Source: a virus. Taken from it: DNA of 22,186 bases. Position numbers and translations under genes: made by a program. Below are positions 5,287-11,744 of the stretch, one piece after another (position 1 is the first letter of the stretch; each line of letters begins with the position of its first letter). The notes beneath the pieces are model-generated. The model searched no databases and had not been told where the DNA came from. It worked only from the letters and a program-made list of their open reading frames with translations. The stretch spans positions 1 to 22,186 of IMG/VR virus record IMGVR_UViG_3300033149_004376, one strand, 5' to 3'.

Positions 5287-6183
5287 ATTCCTCAAATGAT
5301 TGCAAACCCCCGACATTTGAGCCAATCCCAAATCCCCGGGATCTTTATCCCCGCCAAACATAACAGGCCAAGCTCTTAAGCCGGACCTATTAAGACGAAA
5401 AGCATTGTTTAAGCATTTGTCTGATGCGTCTGGGTCCATTAAAACAAAAATTCTCTCAATGTTATACTTTCTAAGGCTCGAAACCTGTTGTTCTGTGATC
5501 ATAGACCCAAGTATTGCGTAAGAATCTGGTGTCATCAGATGATCAAAGACACCTTCAACAAGGAAAACAACAGGTTTAGGACGTTTGACATGAAGACCGA
5601 AAAGAGGTTTTGTTGAGCTTTTCGGTTCAAGAGTTTTCGGTCCGTCATCATCAACAAATCTACGTCCAATGTAAAATGTTTGTTCCCCAGATTCATTCCA
5701 GTAGGGAAAATAGACCGTGGGTTCCCATTTGTGAACATATGGTTTATAAGAAATGATCTGCTGAATTTTAACTCCTCTGTTTTGAAGGTATTTGAATGCT
5801 TTCGTTGCGACCGAGAAGAAAACGTTTCCTGTATCGTCGGGATTATAAACTGGGGTTTTATATATGTCCATGATGTCCATGGATGGCTTAGAACAAACTT
5901 CTCGGTCAAAGGAAATATCCTTTCGAATTTCCCCTGATAGTATCTCACCATCTATCCGAGAGATCAGAGAACGCCATCTGGATATATCTCGTCCAATGTG
6001 TTCAAGAAAAAATCCCCCAACTATACATTTCCAGCAATTAAAACAGCCCTTTTTAATGTTAACGCTGAAATGTTCATCATCTCCACAACCGGGGCAAGAC
6101 ATCCATACTTCATCACCTTTTAGTGTGAAATCACCAGATGTTAACATGGATATCACATATTCATATATTTCAATCGTCTTCAT
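5230..6183 (-). CDS. DnaG-type DNA primase
   Basis: A 317-aa phage primase. Residues 30-53 form the N-terminal zinc ribbon (CPGC ... CFNCWKC). A TOPRIM domain follows, with VFLVEGVFDHL (Glu210) and RIFVLMDPDAS (Asp250, Asp252) and a later GDKDPGDLG segment, the metal-binding elements of DnaG-like primases. It makes RNA primers for lagging-strand synthesis and would work with the helicase encoded at 7158-8459. It is shorter than bacterial DnaG (about 600 aa) and has no visible helicase-interaction domain. The gene is the last of the - strand replication unit and converges on the + strand arm. Its start overlaps the upstream gene by 14 nt. Confidence 0.85.
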   Translation of the reverse strand: MKTIEIYEYVISMLTSGDFTLKGDEVWMSCPGCGDDEHFSVNIKKGCFNCWKCIVGGFFLEHIGRDISRWRSLISRIDGEILSGEIRKDISFDREVCSKPSMDIMDIYKTPVYNPDDTGNVFFSVATKAFKYLQNRGVKIQQIISYKPYVHKWEPTVYFPYWNESGEQTFYIGRRFVDDDGPKTLEPKSSTKPLFGLHVKRPKPVVFLVEGVFDHLMTPDSYAILGSMITEQQVSSLRKYNIERIFVLMDPDASDKCLNNAFRLNRSGLRAWPVMFGGDKDPGDLGLAQMSGVCNHLRNLRLSRMQDIYVDCKSFGG

Positions 6184-6457
6184 TCCAAGTTTTAAGCTTA
6201 AAAGAATTTTCTCTTATCCAATCCATATCAATATTAGATGACCAAGGGTCCATATCAAACGCCCAAAGACCACGCGTTGTCTCGTATTCGTGCAGAAGGA
6301 ATTGAAACAAACGATAAGGACCCATTTTATTGAAATCTTTGGCTATCTTATCTTCGAATCGTTTCTTTTCAAAAGTAGCACGATATGCGTATCCCATCAA
6401 AAACGATCCACATGTTAGTATAACCAACAAAATTTCCATAACAAATTTACCATCCAT
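6170..6457 (-). CDS. Hypothetical membrane-anchored protein
   Basis: A 95-aa protein with an N-terminal hydrophobic helix (about residues 7-24, MEILLVILTCGSFLMGYAY) and a charged soluble remainder. The start ATG at 6457 has AAAGGAG 8 nt upstream; an in-frame ATG at 6439 has no comparable site. It lies between the primase gene, which it overlaps by 14 nt, and an unknown gene 2 nt upstream. Its position in the replication unit raises the possibility of membrane tethering, but nothing in the sequence shows it. No family was recognised. Confidence 0.7.
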   Translation of the reverse strand: MDGKFVMEILLVILTCGSFLMGYAYRATFEKKRFEDKIAKDFNKMGPYRLFQFLLHEYETTRGLWAFDMDPWSSNIDMDWIRENSFKLKTWNEDD

Positions 6458-6459
6458 AA

Positions 6460-6828
6460 TTAATCTCCTTTCAACGATTTTGGTGTTGTTATTTTGGTAA
6501 TAACATCAGATGATTCATTGCGACTGAATTTACCTTTTTTAAAATCCTTAGGTTTCATTCCTAAAAATTTTTCAACTGAATATTTTATTCTTTTTTCAAT
6601 TGATATTCCCTCCGGAGAAGTAATAGGCCAAACCATACCGTATGAATATGGAATATTTCCAACCCATTTAGTCATTTTCATGTAGAAAAAATAGTCAATT
6701 TCACCTATTTTTCCGGCATCTCTTTGACAGAAAGTAATTTCAACACCTTTAGACACAAGACCTTTTATAATTTCCCAAACATCCGCCTGTTCCTCTTTAT
6801 TAATCCCTCGTCTGTTTTCTTTTCCCAT
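6460..6828 (-). CDS. Hypothetical protein
   Basis: A 122-aa basic soluble protein with no recognised domain. It has an aromatic-rich middle (around IDYFFYMKMTKWVG) and a Lys-rich C-terminus. The start ATG follows AGGAATTAAGTA. It sits 2 nt upstream of the membrane-anchored protein gene and 3 nt after the gene at 6832, so it is certainly co-transcribed with the primase unit. The function is unknown. Confidence 0.7.
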   Translation of the reverse strand: MGKENRRGINKEEQADVWEIIKGLVSKGVEITFCQRDAGKIGEIDYFFYMKMTKWVGNIPYSYGMVWPITSPEGISIEKRIKYSVEKFLGMKPKDFKKGKFSRNESSDVITKITTPKSLKGD

Positions 6829-6831
6829 TAC

Positions 6832-7161
6832 TTAATTCCTTTTATGTATAGTTTCGGTTGTATTTATTAAATCCATAAAAGAAGAATGACAATCTTCCCA
6901 TTCCAGGTAATAACCTGTTTTTCTAAGTTTCTCATATGCTTGTTTGCCGGTAATAATCCCGAAATTAGCTACTACAAACATTTGGTTCAGGTCTAAATAC
7001 TCAACCATATAAAGTTTCGGTTTTGGTCTTGGTAAACAAGATGTATCTAAATAAAATATTTTTTCTTCATCCAAAAAAGGTACTAAAATCAAATATATGC
7101 TTTCTTCGCCGTTATCCTCGTAAGTTTCAAAATCGTCAAATGAGATTTCGCTGACATTCAT
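6832..7161 (-). CDS. Hypothetical acidic protein
   Basis: A 109-aa acidic protein, rich in aromatic residues and apparent beta strands, with no recognised family. Its ATG overlaps the helicase stop codon as ATGA (7158-7161) and the ribosome site AGAGGA lies in the helicase 3' end, so translation is probably coupled to the helicase. A helicase partner such as a loader is one possibility from context only; no loader motif is visible. Confidence 0.7.
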   Translation of the reverse strand: MNVSEISFDDFETYEDNGEESIYLILVPFLDEEKIFYLDTSCLPRPKPKLYMVEYLDLNQMFVVANFGIITGKQAYEKLRKTGYYLEWEDCHSSFMDLINTTETIHKRN

Positions 7162-8459
7162 TCCTCTAAATCCTCTATTAATTGTCTTTCAAAATCTGCT
7201 ACTAATACGTGTTGTTGATGATCTTTATTGTCACGCATTTTAGAAGTAAATAATTTCATTCTCCCGATAGCCTCATCTTCAAGAGTTTGACCCAAACCAA
7301 TAACGATATCAGGCGATTCCATAGTCCCCCATGACTCTCCAGCATGTTCGTAACTAATAATATCTTTTCCGACTCTTGATTTATTAACTTGGCGTGCCGT
7401 CCAATGAACCACATTAAGATCACGTGCCATCCATTTACAATCCTCAGCAATTTCTCGTAAACCATGACGAGGTTCATTTGATCGGCTGGAAGAACGATAT
7501 CTATCCATGTAGTCAGAGATGATAAGATCAACTTTTCTTCCAGTTATTTCTTGTACATTCCGTATAAAAGCAGCCGCATCTTCAACCGAAGATCGTCTGG
7601 ACATAAGGTCCTTAATCTCACAACGTCCCCCATACTTAAGAAGGAATTTTTTTGTTCTTTTAACGTAAAGGTCTTTGTCATGAGCTAAATCTTGCCTTCC
7701 AACTCTACAAATAGATTGTATTAATCTTCGTCGTATTTTCTTCTCACCGTCTTCGAAAGTAAAATAAACAACAAATTTACCTTCTTTAATTGCTGCACGA
7801 GCTATATTAACCAAACTTGTTGTTTTTCCACCACTCACTACTGTTAGTATTATACATAAATCACCAATTTCTGGACCACCATCAAGCTCATCATTCAGCC
7901 AAACCCAAGGCGTAGGAATACATGGATTTTTCTCACTAACATTCGTGTCATTTTCTCCAAGTATTGTGTGATTGAATAAAAGATCATCACCGGTTCTTGC
8001 AGCCTTTGATATTTTCTCCGAAAAAGCATTAGCATCCTCTCCGTTATGTGTCATTAATATTCTATCTATTGCAGTCCATTTACTCCAATTCATCATTCTT
8101 TTAATGATGTAATCGAGATTTTCTGGCTCTTCAAAAGACTGAACAACATCTATTGCACCGGTTTTGTCACGATATTTGCTACGTCTTATTAAATCAGCTA
8201 AGATTTCTGTTGATGGAGATTCCCGATTTTCATCATAAAAATTTAGTACAGCATCAACTATAAATCTATGATGATCATGAATAAAAGCATCCCTACTAAT
8301 TATTGATCTGAATTTTGAAATAAAATCTCTTGATCTGCATATTGCGGCAACCACCAAGCTTTCAAAATCCGGACCGAACGTACTCGACGTGCTGACTGTA
8401 ACATTTTGTATTCCTTTGGTAATGCTTCCACTATCTTGTTTTTTATTAGAAAAGTCCAA
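7158..8459 (-). CDS. DnaB-type replicative DNA helicase
   Basis: About 433 aa. The N-terminal domain (roughly residues 25-130) resembles the DnaB N-terminal helical domain; the C-terminal part is RecA-like. It holds a P-loop TVVSGGKTTSL, a FTFEDGEKKIRRRL segment like the DnaB H1a motif, and a Walker B strand VDLIISDYMD. This is followed by WMARDLNVVHWTARQVNKS, which corresponds to the DnaB LAKELNVPVIALSQLNR region. The P-loop lacks the usual first Gly (Thr instead). The start is a TTG at 8459 with GGAGG 5 nt upstream; an earlier TTG at 8471 would contain the ribosome site. It would unwind DNA at the fork with the primase. The 5' end overlaps the HNH gene by 160 nt. Confidence 0.85.
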   Translation of the reverse strand: MDFSNKKQDSGSITKGIQNVTVSTSSTFGPDFESLVVAAICRSRDFISKFRSIISRDAFIHDHHRFIVDAVLNFYDENRESPSTEILADLIRRSKYRDKTGAIDVVQSFEEPENLDYIIKRMMNWSKWTAIDRILMTHNGEDANAFSEKISKAARTGDDLLFNHTILGENDTNVSEKNPCIPTPWVWLNDELDGGPEIGDLCIILTVVSGGKTTSLVNIARAAIKEGKFVVYFTFEDGEKKIRRRLIQSICRVGRQDLAHDKDLYVKRTKKFLLKYGGRCEIKDLMSRRSSVEDAAAFIRNVQEITGRKVDLIISDYMDRYRSSSRSNEPRHGLREIAEDCKWMARDLNVVHWTARQVNKSRVGKDIISYEHAGESWGTMESPDIVIGLGQTLEDEAIGRMKLFTSKMRDNKDHQQHVLVADFERQLIEDLEE

Positions 8460-9007
8460 TCTTGCCTCCAAATTGCTTGATTGCCTATTTGGTTGCGTTT
8501 GAGCTTGATTTTATCTTTTTGATCTAAATATGAATTAGTTATTCTGAAATTCCACCCATTCAATTCGGCAAAACGAGCGGTATTTCTCTTTCGATTCTTC
8601 GGTATGAGCTTCCCATTTTTTCCTCTTCTTGGAGGTATATCAATATGGGCTATATTAATATGACAATCCCAACAGAGCAGCACTAACCTCGTCAGGACTT
8701 CCACTGGAAATGGTTTTAAATTTCTACTCTTAGGAAACAGAACAAGAAGATGGCGAAACTCTTTGTGTACAAATAGATGATCAGTGCTACCACAACATTC
8801 ACATTTGTAACCGGCTCTCGCTTTAACCCAATCTTTACAAGTACGCCACAATCTACCCCCTTCGTGATTCATCATAAGGTAACTAATTCTGCTTTTAATG
8901 GGTGAAATTTGCAGACGTGCTCTTAAACCAATCTGCGTATGACATCCATGAAGGAGAGTAACGTCTTGATCGTATTCTATTCTCGGTTTCCATTCAGTTA
9001 TAACCAT
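8300..9007 (-). CDS. HNH-type endonuclease-like protein
   Basis: A 235-aa protein with a zinc-ribbon/HNH-like core: KCECCGS (Cys pair near residues 69-72), a histidine-rich HKEFRH strand, and LCWDCHINIAH (Cys112, Cys115 and His). It probably cleaves DNA as a homing or recombination-type nuclease, though a full HNH triad is not certain. ATG 9007 is preferred because it overlaps the true end of the methyltransferase frame (8998) by 10 nt; a TTG at 9064 would extend it. The last 55 or so residues lie wholly inside the helicase coding region in another frame. An alternative frame stops just after the helicase start, so a frameshift near 8450-8520 may have lengthened it. Confidence 0.6.
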   Translation of the reverse strand: MVITEWKPRIEYDQDVTLLHGCHTQIGLRARLQISPIKSRISYLMMNHEGGRLWRTCKDWVKARAGYKCECCGSTDHLFVHKEFRHLLVLFPKSRNLKPFPVEVLTRLVLLCWDCHINIAHIDIPPRRGKNGKLIPKNRKRNTARFAELNGWNFRITNSYLDQKDKIKLKRNQIGNQAIWRQDWTFLIKNKIVEALPKEYKMLQSARRVRSVRILKAWWLPQYADQEILFQNSDQ

Positions 9008-9093
9008 CTCACAACCGGTTCTATGTCTTCGTACCCACTTTCCCACACGTACCAAGCATGACAAAATTGACCACCCTGCTTAACAAATACTGA
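8998..9093 (-). pseudogene. Displaced C-terminus of the DNA methyltransferase
   Basis: In the +1 frame after the methyltransferase stop, about 31 codons read VKQGGQFCHAWYVWESGYED and end RWL-stop. This matches the AWFVW...W I-type C-terminal end usual in this methyltransferase family. It shows that the gene at 9080-9544 is cut short by a one-base shift near 9088-9096. Confidence 0.7.
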
Positions 9094-9544
9094 AAACATA
9101 AACAACCTTGAGAGGATAGTGGGTAAAAAGTGTCCTTCTCTTTTCAGTCTCCAGAAATGATAACCTCAGGAGCAAAGCAATTTTTCTATCAGAGGCAGGA
9201 GTTATTTCTATACAATGTCTTACAAATTCCACAGCCAAACAGTACGGGGGATTTGTAACAATACTACCATTTCTCCACTTTTTCCTTCTAAAGAAATCCA
9301 ATCCCGTTGTACCATAAATATTCGTTTCATTTCTTATATCGCTGCTGGTCACTACATAGCCGTTTCTCTCAAGGACCTTTGAAATATGACCTGCACCACA
9401 CGCCGGTTCCAAAACATGATTGTAGAATATTTCTCTATCCAACAAAGCTTGAATAGCTTCCGGCGGAGTAGCATAATTGTCGTGAATGGCTCTGTCCTGT
9501 TTTTTCTTCAACCGGACTCGACCACCAGCCAGCAAATGATTCAT
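9080..9544 (-). CDS. SAM-dependent DNA methyltransferase, frameshifted at 3' end
   Basis: The visible frame gives 154 aa. It has a TPPEA N-terminal segment (25-31), SAM-binding motif I LEPACGAGHIS (45-55) and catalytic NPPY (98-101), the pattern of phage adenine-N6-type or related DNA methyltransferases. The frame stops at VYVFSIC, but the expected C-terminal block continues in the +1 frame to 8998 (separate entry), so a one-base indel near 9090 is likely. The full protein would be about 180 aa. The start overlaps the corrected dUTPase stop as ATGA (9541-9544). The target base is unknown. The catalytic motifs are all before the shift. Confidence 0.75.
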   Translation of the reverse strand: MNHLLAGGRVRLKKKQDRAIHDNYATPPEAIQALLDREIFYNHVLEPACGAGHISKVLERNGYVVTSSDIRNETNIYGTTGLDFFRRKKWRNGSIVTNPPYCLAVEFVRHCIEITPASDRKIALLLRLSFLETEKRRTLFTHYPLKVVYVFSIC

Positions 9545-9654
9545 CTTCCACTACTCCCGAAACCTTTTTTCCCGCGTTCACTATCAGCAAACTTCGAAAC
9601 TTCCACTATTTTAATTTCCGGAATTGGTAAAACAACAAGCTGAGATTCACCGGT
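9541..9654 (-). pseudogene. Displaced C-terminus of the dUTPase
   Basis: In the -1 frame relative to the main dUTPase frame, 37 codons begin TGESQLVVLPIPEIK and end RGKKGFGSSGR. These are dUTPase motif 4 (QLV) and motif 5 (RGxxGFGSxGR). The stop TGA overlaps the methyltransferase ATG. A one-base deletion near 9655 explains the split. Confidence 0.8.
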
Positions 9655-9968
9655 TGATTATTATTAAAACCCGGATGCCAAACAAAGGAAAATAATGGTC
9701 CAATATAACCACTATCAATAGTACCACTTGTCACCAACAAACCACGTTTAAAAAACGTCGAAGAACGTGCTCTTATAAACCCGCAATACCCTTTCGGTAT
9801 ACAAACTGAAATACCAGCAGGTATTTGGATGGATTTTCCGGGTTCAATAGTGAGAGTCTTATCAGAAGCATTGTAAAGATCAATACCACAATCAGATGAA
9901 TATGTTTTTTTGACTTTTATGTGGTTTTTGATTCTGTCATTTTCGAATTTTACTTGTAGATCAATCAA
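9606..9968 (-). CDS. dut: dUTPase (trimeric Dut family), frameshifted
   Basis: A dUTP diphosphatase that converts dUTP to dUMP. The visible 120-aa frame has motif 1 CGIDLYNA (28-35), motif 2 RARSSTFFKRG (66-76) and motif 3 GTIDSGYIGPL (82-92, with the catalytic Asp and Tyr). It then runs off into a non-family tail after FNNNQ. Motifs 4 and 5 follow in the other frame down to 9541. The corrected protein would be about 140 aa, the normal trimeric length. Without motif 5 the enzyme would lose the flexible arm that closes its active site. It pairs logically with the uracil-glycosylase domain of the polymerase, as both limit uracil in DNA. Confidence 0.85.
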   Translation of the reverse strand: MIDLQVKFENDRIKNHIKVKKTYSSDCGIDLYNASDKTLTIEPGKSIQIPAGISVCIPKGYCGFIRARSSTFFKRGLLVTSGTIDSGYIGPLFSFVWHPGFNNNQPVNLSLLFYQFRKLK

Positions 9969-9981
9969 AACAAACTCCTTT

Positions 9982-10578
9982 CTATTTCAACTTTTCTCTT
10001 TTCAACTCAACGGGAATACTACCGTTATATTCCCATTCACTAATAACAATATTCCCCATTGAAGCAACATCTTTGAAATCCTGATTATGTTTTATGTATG
10101 AATGTACTCCACACAATAAAGCAGCAGATTTCTCAGAACGATTTTTCATTAAAAGAGTTTCTTCTGGGTTATTAGTAGTACGGGCTTTTCTGCGATTTTC
10201 CAAAATTAATTCGTCGCAGTAGATAAATCTAAACTCAAAAAAGCATGATCTTTTAGCTGCATCAGATGATAATAATAACCAATCAACCTGTTCCTTTTTC
10301 CGTGGAAATCCATCAAGGTACAGATCAACATTGTTTCCTCTTGCCAGTCTGAATGAATGATGAAAAATACTTTTGACAAAGTTGTCAGTTTCAACTGGTG
10401 CACTCGGATTATCTAAATGCTGGAAAAATCTCGGACCTAACATTTCCCGGAAAAATTTCCCAAAATGTACTGTGACAGGTCTTTTATCTCCACTTTCAGT
10501 GATTGTTTTCACTACATAATCAATGTATGTAGATTTTCCGACTCCTGATACACCTAAAACACAAATTATTCTCGTCAT
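9982..10578 (-). CDS. Adenylate-kinase-like nucleoside monophosphate kinase
   Basis: A 198-aa P-loop kinase. The Walker A motif is GVSGVGKST (9-17), and residues 89-93 are DGFPR, the adenylate-kinase signature that lies near the NMP site. The Arg-rich RRKART segment resembles the lid region. It would phosphorylate a (d)NMP with ATP. Its ATG overlaps the purZ stop by 4 nt, so the two are translationally coupled. This suggests it acts on the PurZ pathway, perhaps converting dZMP to dZDP, a step otherwise given to host guanylate kinase. The match to adenylate kinase is partial, so the nucleotide specificity is open. Confidence 0.75.
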   Translation of the reverse strand: MTRIICVLGVSGVGKSTYIDYVVKTITESGDKRPVTVHFGKFFREMLGPRFFQHLDNPSAPVETDNFVKSIFHHSFRLARGNNVDLYLDGFPRKKEQVDWLLLSSDAAKRSCFFEFRFIYCDELILENRRKARTTNNPEETLLMKNRSEKSAALLCGVHSYIKHNQDFKDVASMGNIVISEWEYNGSIPVELKREKLK

Positions 10579-11612
10579 GTTAATAACTCCATTTCACTAT
10601 TCTTTGCTCCTGTACCGAGAAGTTTCAATTGACAACCAGAATATTCCATCATAGTTTTTCCTATGAATTTTAGCCAGTTACTATCCTTACCATCCGGAAG
10701 ATAATTAACAAAATTCATAAACATGTAGTCTGGTTGACAATACCGAAGAAATCTGTATAATTGTTTCATACTAAATGAAAATACACGACGTACTCTTTTG
10801 GTTACTGATGTGTATTCCCTAACGTCTTTACCACACATTTGACTGATCTCTTCCCACACCATTTCTCGCTGATCGGTGTAACATGGTCCACTTGTACCTC
10901 CTTCAATGTTTCCAACTCGTATTGGGTGACACCGGATTGAACCTATAATCGAACCAAGCATTCTTGGATGAGCACCAGCATTATCAAGGAAACGACCAAG
11001 AAGACAATCTCTGCTTGTAACAAATGGCCAACTATGACCAGCATTCAGACTGAGATCGAAACCTTGTGAAGTTTCTATTAAAGTTGTGCACTCCGTTTTT
11101 GTAAGAAGTTGGTGTGTATCAGCAACAAAATGACTTAAATCACCATCAGAATACGCGAGAATACAATTATCTGGATTCCTACGCATTTTTCTTATCTGAG
11201 CTTCAGCACATCCTTGCATCGTACTGGCAACATGACGCAAATTCAAACTTTCCGCTTCTTTATCTTTATAAGAAAGAACCGAAGCAAAAGGATGAATGTA
11301 TAAAGGAACCTTTTGTTGTCTTACCCTACCGGCAATTTCTAATTCTTTGAAAAGAACTGGTTTGGAAATGACGGCATGTGGACCAATAAGGACTCTCTTA
11401 ACGTTTGGAAATAGAGAACCCATTGGAAGCATTTTAAACATAAATTTTTCAGTAGTGTCAGCAATAAAGGTGTGACCGGCGTTTGGCATAAAATCCGAAA
11501 CAACAGTGTCAATTTCAGAATAATGACTTAAAAGCCAACCAGCTAATTTACCTTTACCAGTTGAACCCCATTGACCATCAACTAATATATTAACAAAGCC
11601 CTTCTTAATCAT
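10575..11612 (-). CDS. purZ: PurZ, N6-succino-2-amino-dAMP synthase
   Basis: A 345-aa adenylosuccinate-synthetase homologue. It has WGSTGKGK (15-22), where host PurA has WGDEGKGK: the catalytic Asp is replaced by Ser, as in the phage PurZ enzymes of 2-aminoadenine (Z) genomes. Other PurZ-like blocks are MPNAGHT (42-48), TSRDC (199-203), CHPIRVG (228-234) and TKRVRRVFSFS (271-281). Its length (345) fits PurZ and is well short of bacterial PurA (about 430). It condenses dGMP with aspartate; host PurB then yields dZMP. It starts an operon from an ECF-type promoter 34 nt upstream and has an AAAGG ribosome site. No MazZ or DatZ partner is visible in this window. Confidence 0.9.
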   Translation of the reverse strand: MIKKGFVNILVDGQWGSTGKGKLAGWLLSHYSEIDTVVSDFMPNAGHTFIADTTEKFMFKMLPMGSLFPNVKRVLIGPHAVISKPVLFKELEIAGRVRQQKVPLYIHPFASVLSYKDKEAESLNLRHVASTMQGCAEAQIRKMRRNPDNCILAYSDGDLSHFVADTHQLLTKTECTTLIETSQGFDLSLNAGHSWPFVTSRDCLLGRFLDNAGAHPRMLGSIIGSIRCHPIRVGNIEGGTSGPCYTDQREMVWEEISQMCGKDVREYTSVTKRVRRVFSFSMKQLYRFLRYCQPDYMFMNFVNYLPDGKDSNWLKFIGKTMMEYSGCQLKLLGTGAKNSEMELLT

Positions 11613-11646
11613 AGTCTCAACCTTTCATATATGTCATCACCACTTA

Positions 11647-11676
11647 TATGACGATTGGTGCAAACATCTGGTTCCA
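11647..11676 (-). promoter_or_regulatory. ECF-type promoter of the purZ unit
   Basis: On the - strand: TGGAAC, 17 bp, CGTCATA. It has the same spacing and -10 element as the other copies, and its spacer shares ATGTTTGCACC with the copy at 19905. It ends 34 nt before the purZ ATG. It is preceded by the terminator of the upstream unit, so purZ and the genes down to 5230 form a separate transcription unit. Confidence 0.7.
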
Positions 11677-11681
11677 CTAAA

Positions 11682-11718
11682 TAAAAGAAAAGAGGAACCG
11701 ACCAACACAGCCGGTTCC
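11682..11718 (-). terminator. Rho-independent terminator of the SSB/polymerase unit
   Basis: On the - strand GGAACCG and CGGTTCC form a 7-bp stem (11712-11718 with 11694-11700) around a 10-nt loop, followed by TCTTTTCTTTTA. It lies 27 nt after the stop of the SSB gene and before the purZ promoter. Confidence 0.7.
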
Positions 11719-11744
11719 CCACGGAGAGAGGAAAAACATCAAGT

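Noticed and set aside
5160-5363. 67-codon + strand frame in the primase 3' end
   Set aside because: The overlapping frame from 5119 has the ATGA coupling and the membrane helix; this frame has neither.
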